Source: Gammaproteobacteria bacterium (GTDB taxonomy: Bacteria; Pseudomonadota; Gammaproteobacteria; JAJFKG01). Taken from it: a stretch of DNA of 64,000 nt. Numbering within the stretch: position 1 is the stretch's first letter; the number at the start of each line of letters is the position of its first letter. Positions 11,301 to 17,049 of this stretch are shown here, in pieces. Position numbers and translations under genes: made by a program. The notes under the pieces were generated by a model. The model worked only from the letters and a program-made list of their open reading frames with translations, was not told where the DNA came from and searched no databases. The stretch covers positions 62,001 to 126,000 of the forward strand of contig JAJFKG010000016.1 of the NCBI GenBank assembly GCA_021773335.1, written 5' to 3'.

Positions 11301-11908
11301 ATGTATTAACAAAGTGGGTCGCCGAGCATATTTTGCAAAATTGTGCTGCTAAAGGTTTGCGTATAACAATCCACCGACCAGGTAATATCACGGGCCAATC
11401 GCAGACGGGGATAACGAATCCTGAAAGTAACCATGCGCTATTATTATTAAAAAGTGCTATTGAACTTGGTGTATTTCCTGCGTGGAAAGGTGGCATCGAG
11501 ATGATGCCTGTTGATATCTTGGCTGAAGCCATTATAAAGCTATCTATGCAGCCCAATGAATCAATTAACTATTACAATCTCGCTAATCCTAACCAGCTTG
11601 ATTGGCACACTTATATAAATTTATTAAACCAAGAAGATTATGATATACAACTTATTGATCCGCAAAAATGGCGCAATGACTATATTAGTAATTTAAATGA
11701 GAATAATGCATTATATCCTCTACGTGAATTATATATGACGCCAACTGGTAATGAGGAAACAACTGTTGATATACAACCCTACAGTGTCAAGACTCAGCAC
11801 ATTCTCAATACGTTAGGGACTGCATTTCCTAACGATTATCAGAGTTTAATCCCAATCTATACTGATTATTTGAAAAAATTAGGCTTCTTAAACAGCAAGT
11901 CAAAATAA
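2396..11908 (+). CDS. Three-module NRPS with terminal reductase (A-T-C-A-T-C-A-T-R)
   Basis: A single 3170-residue assembly line. A1: TSGSTG at about 200, YGPTEAT, NGK lysine. T1: GGNSL, phosphopantetheine Ser592. C1: HHIITDG 776-782. A2: TSGSTG about 1261, YGITETT. T2: GGDSL, Ser1660. C2: HHAIIDG about 1862. A3: TSGSTG about 2336, YGPTETT. T3: GGNSL, Ser2734. R: Rossmann GVTGFLG 2816-2822 and catalytic Tyr2969/Lys2973. Pocket residues read by eye against the GrsA frame: A1 D-P-F-I-M-G-V-L-F-K (unassigned), A2 D-F-W-N-I-G-M-V-H-K (the classic threonine code), A3 D-A-F-S-F-G-L-I-C-K (unassigned). There is no starter C, epimerase, thioesterase or MbtH. Expected product: X-Thr-Y released reductively as an aldehyde or alcohol. 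All core catalytic residues are intact. ATG 2372 is an alternative start. Confidence 0.95.
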   Translation: MAKSSKNSKLKLGNINSDTKPYQNLKHKFKFTACPELNKTVIELFAQQVQSNPNKIALKHNDEILTYTQLDKKSSRLAQHLRQQYSLFYGKPLAPDTIIGFCFARGINPIISALAIVKAGGAYLPIDPAYPSERVAYMLTNSSAAILLSDEKTLAKLPAVKQQQLPTIQLDQDWTEISNPSHHQLEVINKSSDLIYVMYTSGSTGKPKGVMVEQHSVIRVVKDTNFVQVRHDDKIAQVTNLAFDPTTFEIWGALLNGLELHIFDLESVLDTQLFARKLENDSITIMILATGIFNLHATCNPAAFKHMRYLMVGGEALSPQLAYQVLNCPQGKPQHLLDVYGPTEATLFTSTYDVITEKPAGEAIPIGTPISETTCYILDDKGNQVENGQTGELYVGGIGVARGYINNDRLTSERFIIATDEHGEEIRLYKTGDHVCVDKDKNICFIGRVDFQVKLRGHRIELSEIDNTLEQLPTCAQAITLFLGKIDNKKLITFYTAKPQQAIKKEQLKSIAENKLPKYMQPDQLIELDNFPINHNGKVDREKLAGMFNTRQLKEKSKAGDAPKTLLAIAQEITDSNALRMHDDFFLAGGNSLQAARLVNAINTEMNINCRLSDIFSYPRLSDLEKYLQRLKKQTAEIWPLTKQPANVDPVLSMAQQRMFFLAQSTEFASSRYNVAYAILIKGHLNIAALEQALNQILTKQDSLHTTFSYQEGKLLPIQQPTKKIILTPKKITKENLENYLQEASARIFDLTKGPLFHVELLQLKADKYVLFFNMHHIITDGWSLKILLEEINSFYLNPTSKKTLTQDSEQAIIPYSDYAYSEQCWEQSGNFTQQLNYWKHKLTSLERLNLPKDKSTTTNPLECGCEYFFFSHTLSEKIKAVAQSTQTTPYMVLLAALNILLYRYSHQKDIVVGTPTNNRPNPKLEKTIGLFVNTLVLRNDLRGDPNFKQILQRVKTTCLDAFENQNIPFNKVIEALKIEHYDDNPIFEVMFVLQNAHTLAQLSLEDVECEEIIIKEKQAKFPITFEFTEIEGNYLLAIKYRTALFESDSITRMARQLQQILKRRLDDMQAPLSEALYLFTEEALSLVNSHNNKRRLFPISSSIQAELETIVEKFPQNIALSYDNISISYQALNQTANQLARHLQQCYKKTTGQEPAKGALIAICCERSIDMIVSALAILKAGCAYLPIDPSNPQERIEFILADSQAKLILTHKQVNDELLDLFAKKKTIFVDDNTTLKKQSSENLAINSLPNDLAYVIYTSGSTGKPKGVMVEHGNLLRLLKSTHNDFKFNQHDVWTLFHSFAFDFSIWETWGALLHGSHLVIVPYLTSRDPEKFHRLLKSERVTILNQTPAAFKLLAHIDSKTKFKIDSLHCVIFGGEALNFSDLTNWTIHHPLDQVRLVNMYGITETTVHTTYHEIQPYDFEMLNLGSNIGRPLIDLKIYILDETLHLCADGIIGEIHIAGPGVTRGYLNQPELTQERYIANPYSQEKEYSRLYRSGDLGYWTRNGQLFYAGRKDFQVKIRGFRIELGEIQQTLLEIQTITQACVIAYNNALIAYIVTDTDREQFDQKTLLATLKQKLPNYMLPSEFILLDRLPLTANGKVDTKSLPKAGTVKPLHDRSIIPPQNKREKVLLSVWQHILKREDISTDDSFFDIGGDSLLSVKMQASLLHEGYGFKLQALFKAVSIKELAHLLHPVDKQASQTIDPFALVNKQDKEKLKFKNLEDAYPAAQQQLALLYHSEQDSDLAMYQEVLGLTINLSLDEQSVKETIHSIVSRHEIFRTAFDLANFSEPLQLVYAQAKIPIKFFDISSKPTAEQQTYLDKWKQTERKIGFDFTSAPLARIYIHYLAKDQFHLTFSCHHAIIDGWSDSQFVSEFVKIYNAKLNKQNYELEPLQSKYRDYIACELTAIRNLQTRAFWKERIASFDYQALHKSDTHPPKSQRGFKTLEYKLPIEEYQKLKNIAQQAQTTLKDVLIAAQLKALSLFMNTEYVACGITSHGRLASTDGDQMLGLFLNVLPISISISNCSWLNLIRSVNEEQQAMYEHRYFPTSEISKLADNRPLFDLFFNYTNFHSYDTLISEIGNIFNLDKLEPNGIDFPLVINANLQQDNHINLYISYRIDQLSAEFVQRFINYLLRIIQEICTDPQQSHICDRLIIPADQKLLTTINATETPPLCEIPLDQLITKVANQIPEKTAIVDGARSMTYSELECQANKIAFFLKKELNQQKNPLIAFCMQPSIEAYLTMFAILKADAAYVPLGLHDAKERHEYILEDTQAALLISDDETLASKTWLKKAKLSLYTISSIKDKIANNTQEYDTLSSSDLESIAYVCYTSGSTGRPKGVQIEHHSIVRRIRHSNIHINENSRVTQGTNIAFDASFFEIWGTFINGATLYVLDKNIMLDNQHLKEFITRHSINFLSLPTGVFNQHALVEPTIFSNLEVLFTGGDLMSIDAANNIMHHCQQPPHHFYNLYGPTETTICATGYQITHPLSPEGSVPIGKPLENTQCYVYSILGQRLPIGAIGELYISGDCVARGYLNKPEQTRENFIHREFIDNKHRTKLIALYRTGDLVRVLADGNIEFQGRQDNQVKIRGYRVELEDVKTVIRQLPEIEQVFVIYQSHDSGGALIAYYTLVSDQKITIDTIKNRISTKLAAYMIPDHFIELKAFPLTSNGKLDKKSLPKPSQTKISDQRKLVPPKTYLEKRLYTIWQETLNIGDFSINDSFYSIGGNSLSSIRMLALVKKQFKVNIDYAIFSSAITIKTLANVIQQLQEGKQISVKVPQLALDDSKLSITQNQPLIYPKKINLCNIVLTGVTGFLGIHLLSVLHKTTQATIYCIIRAKDLATAQAKLKQNLNKFGFTSVLNDQRIKIFLGDLQETSLGLSEKDQTFIKNEVDAIYHNAAFVNHLYDYATLRTANVLSTLELAKLSAQGHPKYLHFISTISTVLGDKPAANQAPPENCMTNNGYVLTKWVAEHILQNCAAKGLRITIHRPGNITGQSQTGITNPESNHALLLLKSAIELGVFPAWKGGIEMMPVDILAEAIIKLSMQPNESINYYNLANPNQLDWHTYINLLNQEDYDIQLIDPQKWRNDYISNLNENNALYPLRELYMTPTGNEETTVDIQPYSVKTQHILNTLGTAFPNDYQSLIPIYTDYLKKLGFLNSKSK

Positions 11909-12084
11909 CTCTATCCAAGTAAAACTCATAATCCAATGAAATTGGGTGATCACAATCAACTCTTTGATTTTAAGTAATAACCTCCCTACAATGATCCTGC
12001 CCTGTTATCGAGCAACTATGCAAGCTATTTCTAATGGCGAATAGTATGAAATTGAACATCGTAAAGCACTTATAGAAAAACGAT
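11909..12084. other. Intergenic, NRPS 3' flank
   Basis: No gene or clear signal is visible between the NRPS stop and the shared terminator. The base composition stays AT-rich like the NRPS itself. Confidence 0.5.
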
Positions 12085-12116
12085 AAAAAAGGGGCACATT
12101 CAGCGCCCCTTTTTTT
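12085..12116. terminator. Bidirectional rho-independent terminator
   Basis: An 11-bp stem, six A plus GGGGC pairing with GCCCC plus T-tract, and a 9-nt loop, lies between the convergent NRPS and ABC-F genes. Because A and T tracts flank the GC stem on both sides it can work in both directions. Confidence 0.9.
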
Positions 12117-12121
12117 ATGTG

Positions 12122-14002
12122 CTAGTCTAATTCTTCACTCAACTGCATCCACTCTTTTTCTAATACAGCAAGATCAGAACGCAGCTCAGTTTGCTGTTGG
12201 ATGTAATCAGCAAGTTGCTGTTTATTATCTTCAGCATAAATCGTATCTTGCGCTAGTTTAGCTTCAATCTCATGTAAACGCTTAGTCAAAGCTTGGATTT
12301 GGTTTTCCAATTTCTCTAAGTGTTTTTTTAATTGATTCTGTTCACGTTGTTCGAGTTTACGCCGTTCCGCTGCTTGTTGCTTAGTTTCTTTAGCTGACTT
12401 GTGCGGTTGTTTTGCTATTTGCTTATCACGTTGGCGCGATTGGCTAATCCAATCGCGATAATCTTCCAAATCACCAGCAAATGGGCTGACTTGACCATCA
12501 GCAACTAAGACAAAGCGGTCCACTGTGCTACGCAACAAATGTCGATCATGCGAGACAATAATCAATGCACCTTGGTAGGTTTGCAATGCCATCGCTAAGG
12601 CATCTCGCATATCGAGGTCCAAATGGTTAGTTGGCTCATCCAACAATAATAAATTAGGCGCTTGCCATACTAACAATGCTAAGGCTAAGCGTGCTTTTTC
12701 ACCCCCAGAAAAATCTTTAATCGGCGCCATTGCCATATCATGCGCAAATGCAAAACCACCGAGAAAATTTCTTAAGTCTTGATCACTGGCTTTCGCATCC
12801 AAACGGCGCAAATGCTGTAAAGGACTAGCATCAAGACGTAAATGCTCAAGTTGGTGTTGCGCAAAGTAACCAGCTTTAACCCCTTTACCCCACACGACTT
12901 CGCCTGCTGCGACTTTTAACTCGCTGGCTAGTAATTTTATTAAGGTTGACTTACCTGCACCATTTGGCCCCAATAAGCCAATACGCTCACCTGGCATAAA
13001 GCTTAAATGGCAATCTTTAAAAATTGCTTTATCAGTGTAGGACATTGCTACATGATTTAAGCTAACTATCGGGTTAGGAGCCTGTGCCGGCTCCTTAAAG
13101 GCAAAATGAAACGGCGAATCGATATTTGCTGCAGCAATGATTTCCATCTTATTAATCGCCTTTAAGCGGCTCTGTGCTTGGCGCGCCTTTGACGCTTTAG
13201 CGCGGAAGCGGCTCACATACGTCATCATATGTGCCATTTTCTTTTGCTGCCGCTCATGCATCGCCTGTTGGCGTGCTAAATTCTCCGCACGTTGCTTTTC
13301 AAATGACGAGTAATTATTCGCATAGAGGCGTAATTTCTGCTGTTCAACATGTAAGATATGATTAATCGTCGCATCGAGAAATTCACGGTCATGCGAAATC
13401 AACAATAGCGTGCCACGATAAGCTTGCAGCCATTTTTCAAACCATAAAATAGCTTCCAAATCCAAGTGGTTAGTCGGCTCATCTAACAGCAAGATATCTG
13501 ACGGCATCATCAGGGTTTGCGCCAAATTTAAACGCATGCGCCAACCACCCGAAAATTGATTCACCGGTTTGTGTTGTTCAGCTTCGCTAAAACCCAAACC
13601 ATCGAGCAACTTGCCAGCGCGTGCAGGCGCCGTATAGCCATCGATATCATCCATACGAGTGTAAAGTTGTACTAAGCGCTCGTGCTCACCTATTTGTTCC
13701 GCCTGCTCTATTTCCGCTTGCAATTGGCTATAATCAGTATCACCTACCAACACATACTCGAGCGCGGGGATATCGGTAGTCGGAATTTCTTGCGATAAGT
13801 GTGCACGGCGTAAGCCTGGTTGGCAATGTAACTCACCAATATCTGCATGTAACTTACCGAGCAACATTGCAAATAAGCTCGACTTACCACAGCCATTTTT
13901 GCCAATCACCCCGATTTTTTGCTTAGCAAAAATGGTGACATTGGCTTCGCTTAATAACACTTTCGTGCCACGCTGTAGAGTTATGTTGTTTAAATTAATC
14001 AT
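12122..14002 (-). CDS. yheS: ABC-F family ATPase, YheS type
   Basis: A 626-residue soluble protein with two ABC cassettes and no membrane segments. First cassette: Walker A GKNGCGKSS, signature FSGGWRMR, Walker B ILLLDEPTNHLD. The Arg/Lys-rich linker follows, then the second cassette: GPNGAGKST, FSGGEKARLAL, LLLLDEPTNHLD. The C-terminal 90 residues form a charged coiled coil. Length and order match YheS/Uup-type ABC-F proteins, which act on ribosomes rather than as transporters. ATG 14002 was preferred over 14008 because AAGG then lies 8 nt upstream rather than 2. It is convergent with the NRPS. It might be proposed as a self-resistance factor for the peptide, but YheS proteins are ordinary core genes, so position alone is no evidence. 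Confidence 0.92.
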   Translation of the reverse strand: MINLNNITLQRGTKVLLSEANVTIFAKQKIGVIGKNGCGKSSLFAMLLGKLHADIGELHCQPGLRRAHLSQEIPTTDIPALEYVLVGDTDYSQLQAEIEQAEQIGEHERLVQLYTRMDDIDGYTAPARAGKLLDGLGFSEAEQHKPVNQFSGGWRMRLNLAQTLMMPSDILLLDEPTNHLDLEAILWFEKWLQAYRGTLLLISHDREFLDATINHILHVEQQKLRLYANNYSSFEKQRAENLARQQAMHERQQKKMAHMMTYVSRFRAKASKARQAQSRLKAINKMEIIAAANIDSPFHFAFKEPAQAPNPIVSLNHVAMSYTDKAIFKDCHLSFMPGERIGLLGPNGAGKSTLIKLLASELKVAAGEVVWGKGVKAGYFAQHQLEHLRLDASPLQHLRRLDAKASDQDLRNFLGGFAFAHDMAMAPIKDFSGGEKARLALALLVWQAPNLLLLDEPTNHLDLDMRDALAMALQTYQGALIIVSHDRHLLRSTVDRFVLVADGQVSPFAGDLEDYRDWISQSRQRDKQIAKQPHKSAKETKQQAAERRKLEQREQNQLKKHLEKLENQIQALTKRLHEIEAKLAQDTIYAEDNKQQLADYIQQQTELRSDLAVLEKEWMQLSEELD

Positions 14003-14066
14003 TGTCATTACCTTAATCTGTTAATCGTTATATCACAAAATTGTCTAATTTGCTGCGTGAATTCAG

Positions 14067-14300
14067 TTAAGTTGGCGGAACAACAACAGCCTTGAAATAT
14101 GGCTGTGACAGCTTATCCAGTGCATAGCGATAAAATACAGCGCTTATATCAAGATCAACATTTAAAGATTTCTTATCTTCGTAAAAATGGAAATGAAGAG
14201 CCGACCCAATGACCATCGCTGCCTCCAACATCTGCTAAAAATCCTACGCACGGTATTACCCTGCGCCCAAAGCACAGATCGTGGATTGCATAGCTAAATG
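14067..14300 (-). pseudogene. Decayed M23-type peptidase C-terminus
   Basis: Reverse-strand translation gives pieces of an M23 metallopeptidase in different frames: VGFLADVGGSDGH, then after a frame break GSALHFHFYEDKKS, followed by about 30 more residues to TAA at 14067-14069. LHFHF is the HxH zinc-binding motif of the LytM fold. No start codon or intact frame exists, and the upstream half cannot be traced reliably. This is a relic, not a working enzyme. Confidence 0.6.
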
Positions 14301-14419
14301 GTGATTATGGTCATCCTCTTGCTCTCTTAGTTGCGGGATTGAAAATTAAATCAGGCGGAATTGTATCACGAACAGATTACAAAACACAAAACCCCTTGAA
14401 AAACAGAGGGCTATAAGCT

Positions 14420-15556
14420 TTAAGGATTGACCCGTTTGCCTTGTAAAACATAAAATTTCAAGACTGGATTAATAATACGATACCCTCTTTCAAGTTTTTC
14501 AATAATATCTTTCTCGTCTAGACCATCAAGTGCTCTTACTATAGAGCTACTGGTCATTTGCAATTTTAATATAGTCTCCTTGTCAGTCATTTGTAATTTA
14601 TCGCGCTCAGCTAATTCACACAAAACACTTTTTTGCCCTGCTGATAAAGAAGATATTTCTTTAACAGCATCACTTTTTTCTTCTGCTAAAATTGCTGACC
14701 AATGCTGACGCACATTTTTTATAGTCGGCAACTGAACGCAAAAAGTCCATAATTTATCACACAGCTTATTAAGATAGTAAGGGTGTCTTTCTGTCAGCTG
14801 CAAGATTTCATCAATTATTTTTTGCTTGAGCTGCATACTCCAAGCAGCTTGGGCCGCTTTTTGTAAATGAGCATGGTAATGTTGAGCAGAAATCCTTTGC
14901 AGGCTTAATTTCCAGCACAATTTATAGAGAGGCCTATTTTCATCTTCAAACATGGTTTGCAACAGCTTTCTATTACTACCAGAAAATAAAATTGTTAGAT
15001 TCTTAGTTTTTTGTGCTACATGCCGGATAGCCGCTTCAATGCCAGTCCCTTTTGCAATGACACCTACGTTTTGAAACTCATCCATTAACAATATAGCCCG
15101 CTTATTCTTTTCAACTAACAAGCGTTCTAAAAGTAATAGGGCTTCTTTTACATTACTTGCAGGATCTGAGTCTTGCGCAGCAACTAATTCCAACGTCATA
15201 TTAGCAGCGCCTATCTCAAGCTTGGGATTTAAATTCTTAATATATTTTTTAATGGAATTAATAAGCTTATCAACTTGTCCTAACGCTCTACCAATAAGCT
15301 CTACAACACTAGTTAATATATAGGCCTCAACAGCCTTCTCCGTACTAGCCATATAAAAATCAATTTCTACAAATGGTTGCTTGCTTAAGCCAATCGCGTG
15401 TAAAGCTAGGCTCGATTTACCATAGCGACGAGTCGCCATCAGTAAAGTATGCTTCCCGCTATTGATATTACTTAATAGTAAATCAGTCTCCTCTTTCCGA
15501 TTACAAAATGCTTTTCCAGTTGCAATCCCTAGAGGGAAATAGTCTCTTTTGCGCAT
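14420..15556 (-). CDS. AAA ATPase of the archaeal-ATPase-like (PF01637-type) group
   Basis: A 378-residue STAND/AAA-like P-loop protein. Walker A is ATRRYGKSSLA (about residue 41), Walker B ILLMDEFQNV (about 155), and FSGSNRK (about 190) is a sensor-1-like stretch. A winged-helix-like C-terminus (LSAGQKSVLCELAE onward) ends the protein, the layout of the archaeal ATPase family, whose cellular roles are mostly unknown. Such genes are often accessory and multi-copy. ATG 15556 was chosen over an upstream TTG because AGGAG lies 7 nt before it. Two near-identical palindromes sit 30-47 bp upstream (see next entry). A peptidase relic lies just downstream. No partner gene is evident; function unassigned. 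Confidence 0.8.
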   Translation of the reverse strand: MRKRDYFPLGIATGKAFCNRKEETDLLLSNINSGKHTLLMATRRYGKSSLALHAIGLSKQPFVEIDFYMASTEKAVEAYILTSVVELIGRALGQVDKLINSIKKYIKNLNPKLEIGAANMTLELVAAQDSDPASNVKEALLLLERLLVEKNKRAILLMDEFQNVGVIAKGTGIEAAIRHVAQKTKNLTILFSGSNRKLLQTMFEDENRPLYKLCWKLSLQRISAQHYHAHLQKAAQAAWSMQLKQKIIDEILQLTERHPYYLNKLCDKLWTFCVQLPTIKNVRQHWSAILAEEKSDAVKEISSLSAGQKSVLCELAERDKLQMTDKETILKLQMTSSSIVRALDGLDEKDIIEKLERGYRIINPVLKFYVLQGKRVNP

Positions 15557-15585
15557 GATATCACTCCTACTCAAGCCTTATTTTA

Positions 15586-15633
15586 ACTCGCAAGCTTGCG
15601 AGTCGCAACTTTATAACTCGCAAACCTGCGAGT
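15586..15633 (-). promoter_or_regulatory. Tandem 18-bp palindromes upstream of the AAA ATPase
   Basis: ACTCGCAAGCTTGCGAGT (15586-15603, perfect dyad) and ACTCGCAAACCTGCGAGT (15616-15633, same outer arms) lie exactly 30 bp apart, about three helical turns. They sit 30 bp ahead of the ATPase start, in the expected promoter/leader region. The regular spacing suggests a cooperatively bound operator; a role as RNA hairpins or recombination sites is not excluded. Confidence 0.65.
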
Positions 15634-15732
15634 TACCACGCTAATACGAACCAACGTGAAGAGTGTGCAGTTAAACCAATAAATCATTATAAGTCATGGG
15701 GTTATCTATCAAAACCGCTAAGCTTTTTAAGA

Positions 15733-17043
15733 CTAACTCGGATTCTCTAAACTCAAGGAACCCGAATTATAATCATACGCAAAGATTTCGGCGTAGCGGC
15801 CCCAGTCAATGGCCACGCGCAGAACGCGTTCGGCTTCATCTTCGCTGAGGTGATCTTCTAATTCACGCAGAAAGCGTTCTTCATCAGCACGATGGCCGGG
15901 GCGTTCGTCGAGGACACGACGAATGTGTTTCGCAAGCGGCACATAGGCGATAAGATGATGGGCGAAAACCTTTTTACGCTCTAAGATATCCAACTCAACA
16001 AAGCGGCGACCATCAGCATTGATTTCGATATCCCCCTTTGACACATTACCAAAACGCATCAATTCTAGTACTTCAGTGAGTGGGAATAATTCATCAATAT
16101 CTTTATGTGTTGATTCAGCAAGCTCTGGTAAGTCCATACGTCCATTCTCACCTTCAGCATCGACTGTCTCTAGTAGGCCAATTAATTCAGAAATTTCAAT
16201 ATCCGGTAGACGATAGCCAATGCCGATATCCTTGTATTTTGTACCGGCGAGCTCCGCACCTGTGGTCATCGATGTTGTCATTAAGGTATAAATATCATCA
16301 ACTAATTTACGGAAACTTTGGTCTTGATCATCGCGTGGTTGTTTAAGTTCAACTTGCAGTTCGGCACGGATTGTCCCTGGATCGCTGTTAAAGATAATAA
16401 TTCGATCTGCCAACGCTGCTGCTTCTTCAATATTGTGGGTCACAAAAATGATACCATTCGTATTGGTCTTTTTATCTTTCCACAAATCCATCAAGTCACT
16501 ACGTAAATTATCCGCAGTCAATACGTCTAACGCGGAAAAAGGTTCATCCATGAGTAACACATCGGGGTTAACTACAATCGCACGCGCAAAACCAACCCGC
16601 TGACACATACCACCCGACAATTCTTTAGGTAGCGCTGATTCAAAACCGTCAAGCCCTACCGTATCAATCGCCTTTAACGCTCGTGTGCGTCTTTCATCAC
16701 GCGGCACCCCCAACGCCTCTAAACCTAACTCTACATTTTGCAATACCGTCAACCACGGCATGAGTGCAAAATGTTGAAATACCATTGAGATATTCCGTGC
16801 AGGACCCAACACTGGGCGACCACGATACACAATTTCACCACTGCTAGGCCGGATTAAACCAGCAATAATTCGTAATAATGTCGATTTACCCGAACCAGAT
16901 TTGCCCAGCAATGCCACAATTTCACCTTCATTCAAAGTGAAATTAATTTCTTTTAACACTAACATTTCTTGTGTGCGATCTTTCTTGAAAGACTTACATA
17001 CATCACGCACTGTCAGGATATTTGTCTTTTGACTCGTCTGCAT
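15733..17043 (-). CDS. ABC transporter ATPase, nitrate/taurine type, with C-terminal AAA-associated domain
   Basis: A 436-residue protein. The N-terminal 240 residues are a standard importer ATPase: Walker A GKSGSGKST, Q-loop VFQHFALMPW, signature LSGGMCQRVGFARA, Walker B VLLMDEPFSALD, then the H-loop FVTHNIEEAA. Residues from about 275 to the end match the AAA-associated C-terminal domain found on some NitT/TauT-class ATPases (ISELIGLLE, later an acidic RFLRELEDHLSEDEAERVL helix). It powers the permease encoded 6 bp upstream. No substrate-binding protein is encoded nearby, so the substrate is unknown. Confidence 0.9.
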   Translation of the reverse strand: MQTSQKTNILTVRDVCKSFKKDRTQEMLVLKEINFTLNEGEIVALLGKSGSGKSTLLRIIAGLIRPSSGEIVYRGRPVLGPARNISMVFQHFALMPWLTVLQNVELGLEALGVPRDERRTRALKAIDTVGLDGFESALPKELSGGMCQRVGFARAIVVNPDVLLMDEPFSALDVLTADNLRSDLMDLWKDKKTNTNGIIFVTHNIEEAAALADRIIIFNSDPGTIRAELQVELKQPRDDQDQSFRKLVDDIYTLMTTSMTTGAELAGTKYKDIGIGYRLPDIEISELIGLLETVDAEGENGRMDLPELAESTHKDIDELFPLTEVLELMRFGNVSKGDIEINADGRRFVELDILERKKVFAHHLIAYVPLAKHIRRVLDERPGHRADEERFLRELEDHLSEDEAERVLRVAIDWGRYAEIFAYDYNSGSLSLENPS

Positions 17044-17049
17044 AATACT

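Noticed and set aside
12122..14002. ABC-F gene as a self-resistance factor for the NRPS product
   Set aside because: YheS is a core gene in most gammaproteobacteria and is convergent with the NRPS, so position gives no real support.
14294..14414. Plus-strand reading NGDYGHPLALLVAGLKIKSG and about 20 further residues
   Set aside because: Looks protein-like, but it is only 40 codons, has a stop just before it and no start, and overlaps the minus-strand M23 relic. Could be another decayed fragment.
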